NCBI RefSeq assembly: GCF_024529955.1
Contig: NZ_AP024855.1
Span: 806,001 to 870,000, forward strand
Reading direction: 5' to 3'
DNA: 64,000 nt
DNA from: Photobacterium toruni
GTDB lineage: Bacteria; Pseudomonadota; Gammaproteobacteria; Enterobacterales; Vibrionaceae
Position 1 is the first letter of the stretch. Each line of letters starts with the position of its first letter. The notes beneath the pieces were generated by a model that saw only the letters and a list, made by a program, of their open reading frames with translations, was not told the origin of the DNA and did no database searches. The translations under genes and the position numbers were made by a program. Of this stretch, positions 1 to 7,554 are shown piece after piece.

Positions 1-471
1 ACATTAATTGAATTGGTGGTCGTGATTGTTATTTTAGGCATCTTAGCCGTTGTAGCTGCGCCTAAGTTCATGGGATTACAACGCGATGCTCGTATTGCTG
101 ATTTAAAAGGGCTTGAAGGCAGTTTAAAAGCTGCTAATGAAATGGTTTATGCAAAAGCGGCAATGAAAGGGCTAGAGCATTCTCAAGCACAGGAAGGTAC
201 TCCATCTATAGGTAGTAATGCTCCAAAGAATAGCATCGATATTAATGGTAACGAGGTTACATTGCATTATGGTTATATTTTACCTAATGAAGATAACTTA
301 AAAAAGATTCTTAATTTAGGAGAAGATTGGAATATTCAAGGCGGTGGTATTACTGCTAGATTTCCCATTCATATTACTCCCAAAACAGCTCCTACTTTGA
401 ACTGTTATTTATCTTATGGTTTCCAAAATTGGAATATACCGCAATATAAATTAGAGACATCTGGCTGCTGA
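1..471 (+). CDS. mshA: MSHA-type type IV pilin, 5' end outside window
   Basis: The frame is open from base 1, so the start codon and the short positively charged prepilin leader lie upstream of the window. The visible protein (156 residues) begins with TLIELVVVIVILGIL, the hydrophobic spine of class IV pilins with the conserved Glu near the mature N-terminus. The following segment (DARIADLKGLEGSLKAAN) has the style of MSHA pilins of vibrios. Two cysteines near the C-terminus (NCYL and the final SGC) would form the disulfide loop of the pilin head. The product would be the shaft subunit of a surface pilus, cut by PilD-type peptidase and assembled at the inner membrane. No other msh gene follows, so it ends its transcription unit or is an orphan copy. 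The mshA name is by similarity only. Confidence 0.8.
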   Translation, partial: TLIELVVVIVILGILAVVAAPKFMGLQRDARIADLKGLEGSLKAANEMVYAKAAMKGLEHSQAQEGTPSIGSNAPKNSIDINGNEVTLHYGYILPNEDNLKKILNLGEDWNIQGGGITARFPIHITPKTAPTLNCYLSYGFQNWNIPQYKLETSGC

Positions 472-488
472 TTTATCTTGATATTAAA

Positions 489-526
489 TTTGTGTGGATC
501 CGTGCTATAAAAAGGATCCACACAAA
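489..526. terminator. Hairpin between convergent genes
   Basis: A perfect 13-bp stem (core TGTGTGGATCC / GGATCCACACA) with a 12-base loop sits between the pilin stop codon and the end of the convergent DUF2799 gene. There is no clean T-run on the plus side and only a T-rich tail on the minus side, so a bidirectional terminator is likely but not certain. Confidence 0.55.
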
Positions 527-535
527 TAAAAACAG

Positions 536-1144
536 TTAATAATTTAGTGTTGACTCTAATGTAGCTAATTGTTTTTTTAGTCGATTTAACTGCTCTTTTT
601 TCTTTTTGATTAAATTAGGCTGTTGATTGATTGCTTCTATTTTCTCTAATTTCTGTTGTCGTTCGCGAGCGGTTAACTTATCGTAAATGAGACTGTTCTT
701 TAGTTTATTTAATCGCTGTTGCTGATGCTCTATATCATATTGTGCATTTTGTAATGCTTGCTCGGCCTGAGTAACTTTATTTTTTAAGGTAAATAATTGC
801 TGTCCTTGACGATAACCACGTAAAAATGCAGTAGAGGTGGCTTGTGGGCAAACACCAAGATAGTTACTGCCATTTGAACCAACGTAAAAACCATGACTTT
901 CAGTGCAGTATGTTGCTAATCCCTGCTTATAACTGGTTTGATATTCATTAAAATTAGCTCGAACATTATATTTAGAGCATGCAGAACTTCTATCATTAAA
1001 TTGATTAGCAGATGCGCCTTGTGAGCCATCTAAATACCCTAAAGCAGACCAATTTGCCGTCTGACATTGTTGTTCATTCATTACCGAACATGCACTTACC
1101 GTTGAACATAATATAAGAGAAAGAGTGAGTGATTTTATCGTCAT
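536..1144 (-). CDS. DUF2799 lipoprotein
   Basis: A 202-residue protein with a lipoprotein signal peptide: a short basic start, a hydrophobic stretch and the lipobox VSAC placing Cys at residue 19. The mature N-terminal half (about 25-115) matches the DUF2799 style, with spaced Cys residues and repeated GY/GxxQG motifs (YLDGSQGA, YRQGQQLF). The C-terminal third (about 118-200) is rich in Gln, Lys and Leu heptads and should be a coiled coil. The product is probably anchored in the outer membrane facing the periplasm. Function is unknown. It stands alone, convergent with the pilin gene, and no strong ribosome-binding site is visible before the ATG. Confidence 0.75.
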   Translation of the reverse strand: MTIKSLTLSLILCSTVSACSVMNEQQCQTANWSALGYLDGSQGASANQFNDRSSACSKYNVRANFNEYQTSYKQGLATYCTESHGFYVGSNGSNYLGVCPQATSTAFLRGYRQGQQLFTLKNKVTQAEQALQNAQYDIEHQQQRLNKLKNSLIYDKLTARERQQKLEKIEAINQQPNLIKKKKEQLNRLKKQLATLESTLNY

Positions 1145-1239
1145 GAATGATTATCTTATAATAAATAAAACAAAGTATTTTAAAGATATTATGATTAAAA
1201 GCGATACCTATGTTTAATTATTATAGATATCGCTAATGA

Positions 1240-2265
1240 CTAAAATAGATTTAAACCAAAAGCCGTTTTAATATCGGTTAAGACTTGTTGAGTTTGTTGA
1301 TTAGCATGTTCAGTGCCCATTTTAAGAACTTCAATGAGATAATCTTGATTGTTTAAAAAATCAGTACGACGTTTGCGTATAGGTGAGATTAAATCTTGTA
1401 GGCATTGCTCTAAAATTTTCTTAGTGGTGCCGTCACCTAATCCACCTTGACGATATTGCTGTTTTAATGTCTCAATATAAGCACTATCAGGATGGAAAGC
1501 ATCAAGGTAAGTAAACACTATATTGCCTTCTACACAGCCAGGATCTTCGACTCGAAGATGATTAGGATCGGTATACATTGATTTTACTGCTTGTGAAATC
1601 GTCTTACTATCGGCACCTAATGTGATGGTATTCCCCATTGATTTTGACATTTTATTTTTGCCATCCGTACTCGGTAAGCGAGCGACTTTGCTTAATAGCG
1701 GCTGGCATTCCACCAAAATATTTTTACCTGCAATGGTATTTATTTTTCTAACAATTTCATTGGTTTGTTCAAGCATCGGTAGTTGATCATCACCGACAGG
1801 AATTAAACTGGCACGAAATGCAGTAATATCAGCGGCTTGAGAAATAGGGTAAGTTAAAAAACCAGCAGGAATAGATCGACCAAACGCTTTTGATTGAATT
1901 TCATTTTTAACGGTAGGGTTTCGCTCTAAACGTGCAATAGAAACGAGATTAGCATAGTACATGGTTAATTCGGCAAGCGCAGGAATAGCGGATTGAAGAC
2001 AAATGGTGGTCAGTTTTGGATCAATACCAACCGCTAAATAATCAGCGACGACATTAAGAATATTAGTGGCAACTTTATGAGGATTATGACCATTATCGGT
2101 AAGACCTTGCATATCAGCCACTAGAATATTTTGCTGGTATTGATGCTGTAATTGTACCCGTTGCTGTAATGAACCAACATAATGACCAAGGTGAAGCTGA
2201 CCTGTAGCACGATCGCCAGTAAGGATAATTGGCTGATTGGGTGTAATGGATATTTGAGCATTCAT
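1240..2265 (-). CDS. trpS: Tryptophanyl-tRNA synthetase, auxiliary type, behind a Trp attenuator
   Basis: Class I aminoacyl-tRNA synthetase of 341 residues that charges tRNA-Trp. Visible motifs are the HIGH-like HLGH at about 25-28 and the KMSKS loop (NKMSKSMGN), so it should be active. The N-terminus (ILTGDRATGQLHLGHYVGSL) belongs to the GDRPTG-type TrpRS branch, not to the usual gammaproteobacterial form. By eye, Gln53 falls where Bacillus stearothermophilus TrpRS has His43, a residue linked to indolmycin sensitivity. I start it at the ATG at 2265, which has GGAG six bases upstream. An in-frame ATG at 2328 (behind GGAAGG) and a TTG at 2334 would add residues that mainly encode the regulatory RNA. 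A housekeeping trpS probably exists elsewhere in the genome. Confidence 0.88.
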   Translation of the reverse strand: MNAQISITPNQPIILTGDRATGQLHLGHYVGSLQQRVQLQHQYQQNILVADMQGLTDNGHNPHKVATNILNVVADYLAVGIDPKLTTICLQSAIPALAELTMYYANLVSIARLERNPTVKNEIQSKAFGRSIPAGFLTYPISQAADITAFRASLIPVGDDQLPMLEQTNEIVRKINTIAGKNILVECQPLLSKVARLPSTDGKNKMSKSMGNTITLGADSKTISQAVKSMYTDPNHLRVEDPGCVEGNIVFTYLDAFHPDSAYIETLKQQYRQGGLGDGTTKKILEQCLQDLISPIRKRRTDFLNNQDYLIEVLKMGTEHANQQTQQVLTDIKTAFGLNLF

Positions 2266-2388
2266 ATTATTCTCCGAAAAGTACGGCCGGAGAGGTGAGG
2301 AAATACGGATAAGATTAGGCGTATTCATTTGCAACCTTCCGGCGGCAAAATGAAATAGAAAGATAACTATTATTTAGCGCCGCTCCTA
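2266..2388 (-). promoter_or_regulatory. Candidate Trp-responsive translational attenuator of trpS
   Basis: Between the leader stop codon and the trpS ATG four segments can pair in two exclusive ways. Segment 1 (2377-2386, GGAGCGGCGC), or the Trp-codon region itself, pairs with segment 2 (2335-2348, containing GCCGCCGGAAGG). Segment 2 pairs with segment 3 (2287-2295, CCTCTCCGG) as CCGGA-AGG with CCT-c-TCCGG. Segment 3 pairs with segment 4 (2271-2276) as TCTCCG with CGGAGA, and segment 4 contains the trpS ribosome-binding site GGAG. No T-run follows the 3:4 hairpin, so control would act on translation. Stalling at the Trp codons would favour 2:3 and expose the site. The pairings are seen in the sequence; the mechanism is inferred. 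Confidence 0.75.
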
Positions 2389-2442
2389 TGAAGAACGCCA
2401 CCAAAAGAAAAGGGGTAAGGTATTGCTTGCTATCTTTATCAT
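2386..2442 (-). CDS. Trp leader peptide of trpS (18 residues)
   Basis: A short frame, ATG at 2442 to TAG at 2386, encodes MIKIASNTLPLFFWWRSS. Two adjacent TGG codons (residues 14-15) sit four codons before the stop, and pairing segments follow at once. This is the layout of classical ribosome-mediated attenuators such as trpL. The Shine-Dalgarno sequence before the ATG is weak (GTTGACAGC), so translation may be inefficient or the transcript may start very near the ATG. There is no other short frame in this leader with Trp codons. It would be a sensor of charged tRNA-Trp, not a functional peptide. Confidence 0.75.
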   Translation of the reverse strand: MIKIASNTLPLFFWWRSS

Positions 2443-3131
2443 GCTGTCAACGTATCAAAATAAAATAAATTAAACAAGATGTTTTATTAAAAAAATGAAT
2501 GATGTTTTTTATTAATTATGTCTATAGTTATAAGGCTCAGTTTGATTTTAACTTAAAAATTTGCAGCTTTTATAAAGTTAACACGGTATGTGAATAAACT
2601 GATATTTACAGTAACGTTATTGTAATAATGATTACTGGTATGTGATTTGTTATTTGTATTAGGTTGTTATTGTATAAAAAACATGTGTCTATTGATTAAT
2701 AATAAGAATAGGAAATGATTGTTAATATTCATTTTTTTCATAATTAAATATAGAATTAGAGGTTTTTTTGATTTAATTCTCATTGAAAAATAACTAATAT
2801 TGCTCAAATATTAGTTAATTTAGATATAATAAATAGTATTTTATATTTTATTTTTGATCTTGAAATATAAAATAAACCTAAAAATAAGCAACGATAAGCT
2901 ATTTTTATTGTTTTTTATTTTATTTTAACACTATGTTTTTTATGGGTAATTTTTGATTTTATTGGTTTTTTTTAACACGCTGTCGTTAATTAGGTAATTG
3001 TAGGTGCATAATGACGATTAAATACGTTTAGAAAATAAATTTCATTTTTGGTTGTGATATATGTTTATATACTGCCAACTTTAATACTGATATTCGTCTA
3101 AATTAAGACAATAAGCATTGTTGATTTTAAC
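2443..3131. other. 690-bp AT-rich intergenic region with one strong hairpin
   Basis: No convincing coding frame on either strand. It must hold the trpS leader promoter (reading left) and the promoter of the MFS gene (reading right). One perfect 11-bp hairpin lies at 2791-2817 (TAACTAATATT, loop GCTCA, then its complement). It has no T-tail and no adjacent gene end, so its role is open. The rest is low-complexity A/T. Confidence 0.6.
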
Positions 3132-4595
3132 ATGAATCAAAAAATAGAGATTCAACCGCAAAATACGATCCAGAATTATATTGATGAGACATCCGTCAGT
3201 AATTCAGTTACTAATAAATATTCAATGTCAATGACACGTGTGCAATGGCGAATTTGGTTATTAGCGACATTTGGTAAGTTTTTTGAGGGTATGATCGTTT
3301 TTATGATGGGGTTAACGCTACCATTATTGACCCTACAATTTCATTTAACAGAGCTACAGAAAGGTATAATTAGTTCCTCGATTCTGTTTGGTATTTTAAT
3401 TGGAGCAAGTGCTCTGGGTGGGCTATCTGATCTTTATGGACGTAAGAAAATGTTCATTATTGAGATGGCTTTACTCTCTATATGCTTGATAGGAATGGCA
3501 ACTAGCCAGTCGTATTTTAGTATTTTAGTATTTAACTTTGGCATTGGTTTAGCTTTAGGGTGTGATTATCCTACGGCTCACTTAATGATATCTGAAAGTA
3601 TACCTTCCAAAAACCGCGGTAAGTTGGTTCTGGGAGCGTTTGCATTTCAGTCTATTGGTGTTTTGTTAGGTATTTTGACAGGTATTGTTGTCTTGACATA
3701 TGTGAACGACATTAATGCATGGCGATTGATGTATGTTATTGCTTTGATTCCGTCATTGGCAATTACGATTGCACGTTTCTTTATTCCAGAAAGTGCGCAT
3801 TGGCTTTTGTCTAAAAATCGTAAGGCTGATGCTGAAATATCACTTAAGCGATTATTAGATCGATCTCAACAGTCGACAATGCCAATTGAAGATACACCGA
3901 GTGATGAAGTTGAATTAACCTCTTGGATACATGGCTATAAACGGTTATTTAAGGAAAAATATCGCGCAAAAACCATTTTGGCATCAGTGCCTTGGTTTAT
4001 TCAAGATCTCGGTACTTATGGTATTGGTATCTTTACGCCAGTTATTCTTGCGTCTGTACTTGATCCCCATCAAGCTACGGGCGGTGATGCGTTACATAAT
4101 ACAATTGCTAATACGGTTTATTTAGCGAAAGGTACTGCTGTTATTGACTGTTTGTTAATTGTTGGCGTTATCTGTGCGATTATCTTTTCTGAATCCGTTG
4201 GCCGTATGAAACTGCAGATTTATGGTTTTATCGGTTGTGCTGTTGGTTTATTGTGCGCTGCTGTTTCAGTGAAAATGCATGGTGATTATCAGATGTATAT
4301 GCTGTTTTTAGGATTTATGTTATTTAATTTTATGAATAACTTAGGTCCAAATGCACAGACATATTTGATTTCAGGAGAGGTTTTTCCTGTAAAAATTAGG
4401 GCAAAAGGTGCGGGTTTTGCAGCATCAATTGCTAAGTTTGGTGCTATTTTAACGGCGTTCTTATTTCCTATTTTATTACATGGAATTGGTGTTTTTACAC
4501 TTTTATTATGCTTAGTGGTGACGTCATTATTGGGCGCATGGGTAACGCATAAATACCGTTTTGAAACGTCTGGTAGAAATATTGAAAGTATATAA
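3132..4595 (+). CDS. MFS transporter, sugar-porter-like
   Basis: An inner-membrane major facilitator protein of 487 residues with about 12 predicted membrane segments after a polar N-terminal tail of about 40 residues. Family marks are the loop 2-3 motif GGLSDLYGRKKM and, before the central loop, PESAHWLL. Near the last helices, FPVKIRAKGAGFAASIAKFGA resembles the sugar-porter/metabolite:H+ symporter branch. The substrate cannot be told from the sequence. It stands alone between a long intergenic region and its own terminator. There is no clear ribosome-binding site before the ATG. An in-frame ATG at residue 32, just before the first helix, is a possible alternative start. Confidence 0.8.
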   Translation: MNQKIEIQPQNTIQNYIDETSVSNSVTNKYSMSMTRVQWRIWLLATFGKFFEGMIVFMMGLTLPLLTLQFHLTELQKGIISSSILFGILIGASALGGLSDLYGRKKMFIIEMALLSICLIGMATSQSYFSILVFNFGIGLALGCDYPTAHLMISESIPSKNRGKLVLGAFAFQSIGVLLGILTGIVVLTYVNDINAWRLMYVIALIPSLAITIARFFIPESAHWLLSKNRKADAEISLKRLLDRSQQSTMPIEDTPSDEVELTSWIHGYKRLFKEKYRAKTILASVPWFIQDLGTYGIGIFTPVILASVLDPHQATGGDALHNTIANTVYLAKGTAVIDCLLIVGVICAIIFSESVGRMKLQIYGFIGCAVGLLCAAVSVKMHGDYQMYMLFLGFMLFNFMNNLGPNAQTYLISGEVFPVKIRAKGAGFAASIAKFGAILTAFLFPILLHGIGVFTLLLCLVVTSLLGAWVTHKYRFETSGRNIESI

Positions 4596-4623
4596 CTGCT
4601 GATATCGACGTATTTATTTAAAG

Positions 4624-4651
4624 GCATCAGTCTATGACTGGTGCTTTTTTT
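4624..4651 (+). terminator. Rho-independent terminator of the MFS gene
   Basis: GCATCAGTC, loop TATG, ACTGGTGC, then seven T residues, 29 bases after the MFS stop codon. Confidence 0.85.
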
Positions 4652-4685
4652 GTATTTATGCTTTGATTCTCGTTATTCCTGCCCC

Positions 4686-4716
4686 TTGACCTTCCCCTTT
4701 ATGTAACCTTTATGAT
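4686..4716 (+). promoter_or_regulatory. Promoter with 19-bp spacer, MerR-family (CueR-like) type
   Basis: The -35 box TTGACC and the -10 box TATGAT are separated by 19 bp, the overlong spacing used by MerR-family activators. The left part, TTGACCTTCCCCTT, matches what I recall of the Escherichia coli copA promoter bound by CueR. The right half (ATGTAACCTT) does not complete the CueR inverted repeat. MerR-family control is therefore likely, and CueR itself is only a guess. It stands 40 bp upstream of a small Cys-containing gene. Confidence 0.55.
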
Positions 4717-4755
4717 GCTATCAAATAGTGTTGATAGCCGATAATAGAGGTTTAT

Positions 4756-4863
4756 ATGAGTTGTTGTAATAAAGCACCTAAGGGTGGAGCTAGCTTGGGG
4801 TTACTATTAAAGTTAATCGCTGCAATTTTTGTGGTGTTATTAATTGCTTCTTATTGGCAGTAA
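4756..4863 (+). CDS. Small single-pass membrane protein with N-terminal Cys pair (35 residues)
   Basis: ATG to TAA encodes 35 residues: MSCCNKAPKGGASLG, then one hydrophobic helix of about 17 residues (LLLKLIAAIFVVLLIAS) and a short YWQ tail. AGAGG lies 6 bases before the ATG. The adjacent cysteines at residues 3-4 on the predicted cytosolic side are a plausible metal or redox site. It follows a MerR-type promoter by 40 bp and precedes a second small gene by 10 bp, so the two probably form an operon. I do not recognise the family, and it is too short for most gene finders. Confidence 0.6.
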   Translation: MSCCNKAPKGGASLGLLLKLIAAIFVVLLIASYWQ

Positions 4864-4873
4864 GGGGTTGAGG

Positions 4874-5215
4874 ATGAAACAATTAGTAGCGATTGAGCCT
4901 CATCATCGTCGTTGTTATATTGACGGATCGACAACGAGTATTGAAACGATGTTAGCAACATTAAAAGCTAATCAATATATTATGTCAGCCACAGTTAAAT
5001 CGGCGCATAAATTACAGTTAATCTATGATTTTCGATATATTGAATTTCAACAAATATTAACCATTATTCGTGCTGTAGGTGTTGATTATAAAGATGGTTT
5101 TTTTCAGCATTTGAAATATCAACTTTATAGTGATGCCGATTTACAAGCACGAGATAATCTAAAAATTAAACCATTTTGTTGTGATAAAGTAGCAATAAGA
5201 CGTGAAAATTTATAG
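4874..5215 (+). CDS. Small protein with HMA-like pattern and C-terminal Cys pair
   Basis: 113 residues starting at the ATG at 4874, which has AAGGGG six bases upstream. An earlier in-frame start at 4844 would overlap the preceding small gene. The segment at about 15-75 (SIETMLATLKANQY...SATVKSAHKLQLIYDF) alternates helices and strands in a way that resembles the ferredoxin-like HMA fold, but the usual CxxC motif is missing. A CC pair occurs near the C-terminus (KPFCCDK). With the upstream Cys-pair membrane peptide and the MerR-type promoter it suggests a role in metal handling. That is an inference, and the family is not recognised. Confidence 0.55.
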   Translation: MKQLVAIEPHHRRCYIDGSTTSIETMLATLKANQYIMSATVKSAHKLQLIYDFRYIEFQQILTIIRAVGVDYKDGFFQHLKYQLYSDADLQARDNLKIKPFCCDKVAIRRENL

Positions 5216-5462
5216 GCTAACGTTATAACATTTATTGATTAATGATATCAGCGATATGTGATATTTTCTGAGTATAACAAAGTAAGCACATAACTATTTT
5301 TAATCGTGAATATGGTTAAAAATGCGACTGTTCACATTTTTATAAAGTGGTTAGATATACACTTCATTTTATATTGTGGCTTTATCATTACGAATAACAG
5401 TCGTTATGGTTATCTGTGATCATAAAGTGTGTTGCTATTGTTGTTATACACGGAGATAGAAT

Positions 5463-7178
5463 ATGACTATCGGTAAGTACCTCAGATGGAAAGATTCGCA
5501 AGGGAACGTGTTTCGTCCAGTGTCATTAACGGGCACCGAGTTACTCAATGATCGCACTTTAAATAAAAGTACGGCTTTTACTCAAGAAGAGCGTGATGCT
5601 TTTCAATTGACGGGGTTATTACCCCCGCGAGTACAAACGTTTGATGATCAACTTAACCGTGTTTATGACGGCTTTAGTAATGCCTCCACAGATATTGAAA
5701 AATACCTCTTTTTACGATCGCTTCAAGATCGTAATGAAACGCTTTTTTATGCCTTACTTTCACGCCATGTAGAAGAAATGACGCCCATCATTTATACCCC
5801 AACGGTGGGTAAAGCCTGTCAAGAATTTAGTCATCGTTATCAAAAAGCACGTGGGTTATATATTACCGAAGAAAACGTGGGTGCAATGGGTGAGATGTCG
5901 CGCCATTTTATGGGTAAAGACATCAAAATTATTGTTGTAACAGATAGCCAAGGAATTTTAGGGATTGGTGATCAAGGTGTTGGTGGTATGGGGATTCCGA
6001 TTGGTAAGTTATCACTCTATACATTAGGTGCCGGCATTCATCCTGCGCATTGTTTGCCGATTGTGTTAGATGTAGGTACTGATAACCAAGACTTACTTGA
6101 TGATCCGATGTATTTAGGGATTTCACGTAAAAGGCTTCGTGGTGACGCTTATAAGCGTTTTATTAAGGCATTTGTCAAACAAGTTAAACGCCATTTTCCA
6201 AAAGCAGTCTTACAATGGGAAGATTTTAGTAAAGCTAACGCGTTTGATAATCTGAGTGATTACGAAGATAGCTTGCCATCGTTTAATGATGATATTCAAG
6301 GGACGGGTTCGGTTGTATTAGCCGGTATTTTGGGAGCATGTAAGATCAAGCAAGAACGTTTAGTTGATCAAACCTATGTGATCTATGGCGCCGGAGCCGG
6401 TGGTGTGGGTGTTGCTGATCAAATCTATGCTGGGCTACTAAAAGAAGGCTGTACGCATCATTCTGCGCGCGCCAAGATTTTTATTCTTGATTCTCAAGGG
6501 GTGGTGTTTGATGATCGTGACGGGCTTGAAGATTATAAACGTCGCTATGCTAAATCACGTTCAATTTCAGCGGGGTGGCAAGCTGCCAAATTGGGTAAGA
6601 TCAGTTTAACAGAGCTTATTAATAATCATCCCGTTACCGTATTATTAGGCGCAAGTGGTATTGGTGGCGCGTTTATGGCGGAACATATTCAAAAGATGAT
6701 GGAATATACGGCACGACCGATTATATTTCCATTATCAAATCCTACTGCCAATTGTGAAGCTATTCCTGAAGCGATTTATCATTGGAGTGATGGACAAGCG
6801 ATCGTTGCAACAGGTAGTCCATTCTCTGATGTTGAATATAATGGCCATCAGTACCGTATTGGGCAGGGCAATAATGTGTTTATTTTCCCTGGCGTTGGAT
6901 TAGCGTCTATTGTGTCGCAAACAGAAAAAATCACTCAAGATATGTTTACTACGGCATCTTATGCACTTGCTGAGTGTGTGAGTGATGATGATATTGCAAG
7001 AGGATGTATTTATCCTCGAATTAGTGCGTTGAAAGCTGTTTCTCTTCATGTCGCTCATTCAATTTTGACTCAGATGCAAGCGACGGGTACCTGTGGTTAT
7101 CTACGGGATAAAGATCTTAAGCAAACATTATCTGAGCATATGTGGGAGCCGGTATATTTACCTTACCGACGAGTATAA
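5463..7178 (+). CDS. maeA: NAD-dependent malic enzyme
   Basis: Cytosolic enzyme that oxidatively decarboxylates malate to pyruvate and CO2 with NAD. At 571 residues it is close to Escherichia coli MaeA (565). Visible are the Tyr region YTPTVGKACQEFSHRY, the malic-enzyme signature VTDSQGILGIGDQGVGGM, the metal-binding stretch FNDDIQGTGSVVLAG and the nucleotide-binding loop YGAGAGGVGVAD. CGGAG lies nine bases before the ATG. It is monocistronic with its own terminator. The product links the TCA cycle with pyruvate metabolism. The 247 bp before the gene hold only AT-rich sequence with no operator I can name. Confidence 0.95.
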   Translation: MTIGKYLRWKDSQGNVFRPVSLTGTELLNDRTLNKSTAFTQEERDAFQLTGLLPPRVQTFDDQLNRVYDGFSNASTDIEKYLFLRSLQDRNETLFYALLSRHVEEMTPIIYTPTVGKACQEFSHRYQKARGLYITEENVGAMGEMSRHFMGKDIKIIVVTDSQGILGIGDQGVGGMGIPIGKLSLYTLGAGIHPAHCLPIVLDVGTDNQDLLDDPMYLGISRKRLRGDAYKRFIKAFVKQVKRHFPKAVLQWEDFSKANAFDNLSDYEDSLPSFNDDIQGTGSVVLAGILGACKIKQERLVDQTYVIYGAGAGGVGVADQIYAGLLKEGCTHHSARAKIFILDSQGVVFDDRDGLEDYKRRYAKSRSISAGWQAAKLGKISLTELINNHPVTVLLGASGIGGAFMAEHIQKMMEYTARPIIFPLSNPTANCEAIPEAIYHWSDGQAIVATGSPFSDVEYNGHQYRIGQGNNVFIFPGVGLASIVSQTEKITQDMFTTASYALAECVSDDDIARGCIYPRISALKAVSLHVAHSILTQMQATGTCGYLRDKDLKQTLSEHMWEPVYLPYRRV

Positions 7179-7206
7179 CGACGTTATGTTGTAAAATAGA
7201 CAGATA

Positions 7207-7242
7207 AAAAAGCCATATTTCAATTTGAATATGGCTTTTTTT
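7207..7242 (+). terminator. Rho-independent terminator of maeA
   Basis: AAAAAGCCATATT and its complement AATATGGCTTTTT with an 8-base loop, followed by a T-run, 28 bp after maeA. The A-run on the other side makes it possibly bidirectional. Confidence 0.85.
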
Positions 7243-7328
7243 GTTTATAAATCAGCATATTATCTTTTTCTGAAACATTGTTGGCCTACTTGTTGCCATA
7301 CTGTCTCACTTAGCGTTTTTTTACTTTA

Positions 7329-7344
7329 ATCGAAACGTTTCGAT
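7329..7344. promoter_or_regulatory. RbsR-type LacI-family operator 1
   Basis: The perfect 16-bp palindrome ATCGAAACGTTTCGAT has the core CGAAACGTTTCG and the central CG step of LacI/PurR-family operators. The core equals the known RbsR binding core. It lies 226 bp before rbsD. Confidence 0.8.
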
Positions 7345-7418
7345 ATGAAAGTGTGAGCTAAATAGATATTTTGATTCTTTTATTATCGTTGAAAGCGATC
7401 GTTCTCACACCTTCTATA

Positions 7419-7434
7419 TTTCACTCTGGTGAAA
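7419..7434. promoter_or_regulatory. Inverted repeat TTTCAC-N4-GTGAAA before rbsD
   Basis: Perfect 6-bp arms around TCTG, between the two RbsR-type operators. It could be part of the promoter or a second protein site; no family is assigned. Confidence 0.3.
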
Positions 7435-7455
7435 TGTGTTGGTAAGTTTATTATT

Positions 7456-7477
7456 CACATCGAAACGTTTCGATGTG
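7456..7477. promoter_or_regulatory. RbsR-type LacI-family operator 2 (22-bp palindrome)
   Basis: Same core as operator 1, CGAAACGTTTCG, with arms extended to CACAT and ATGTG so that all 22 bp are palindromic. It ends 77 bp before the rbsD ATG. The two sites have core centres about 130 bp apart, which would allow DNA looping by a LacI-type tetramer or cooperative dimers. Confidence 0.82.
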
Positions 7478-7554
7478 TTTTCTGTCACTTAAAAAACATC
7501 AACTCTAAGACAGAAAGTTTGAGCGGTATAACGTGTAATAAGAAGGTCTACCAA

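Noticed and set aside
2266-2334. N-terminal extension of TrpS from the TTG at 2334 or ATG at 2328
   Set aside because: The extra residues have no family likeness and this stretch is better explained as the regulatory RNA with segments 2, 3 and 4. The GGAG site before the ATG at 2265 is the better start, though use of the ATG at 2328 cannot be fully excluded.
2445-2450. TTGACA just before the leader ATG as the -35 box of trpS
   Set aside because: No good -10 box is found 16-18 bp downstream, and such a promoter would begin transcription inside the leader frame and remove the Trp codon arrangement.
2791-2817. 11-bp hairpin as the terminator of an unseen small gene
   Set aside because: There is no T-run and no supported reading frame before it on either strand; it is kept only as an unexplained hairpin.
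4289-4627. 112-codon minus-strand frame within the MFS gene
   Set aside because: It lies opposite a clear membrane transporter gene and overlaps its terminator; the product has no recognisable pattern.
7429-7554. Longer RbsD start at 7429
   Set aside because: It would translate through the 22-bp operator and add 42 residues unlike RbsD, while the start at 7555 gives exactly the family length.
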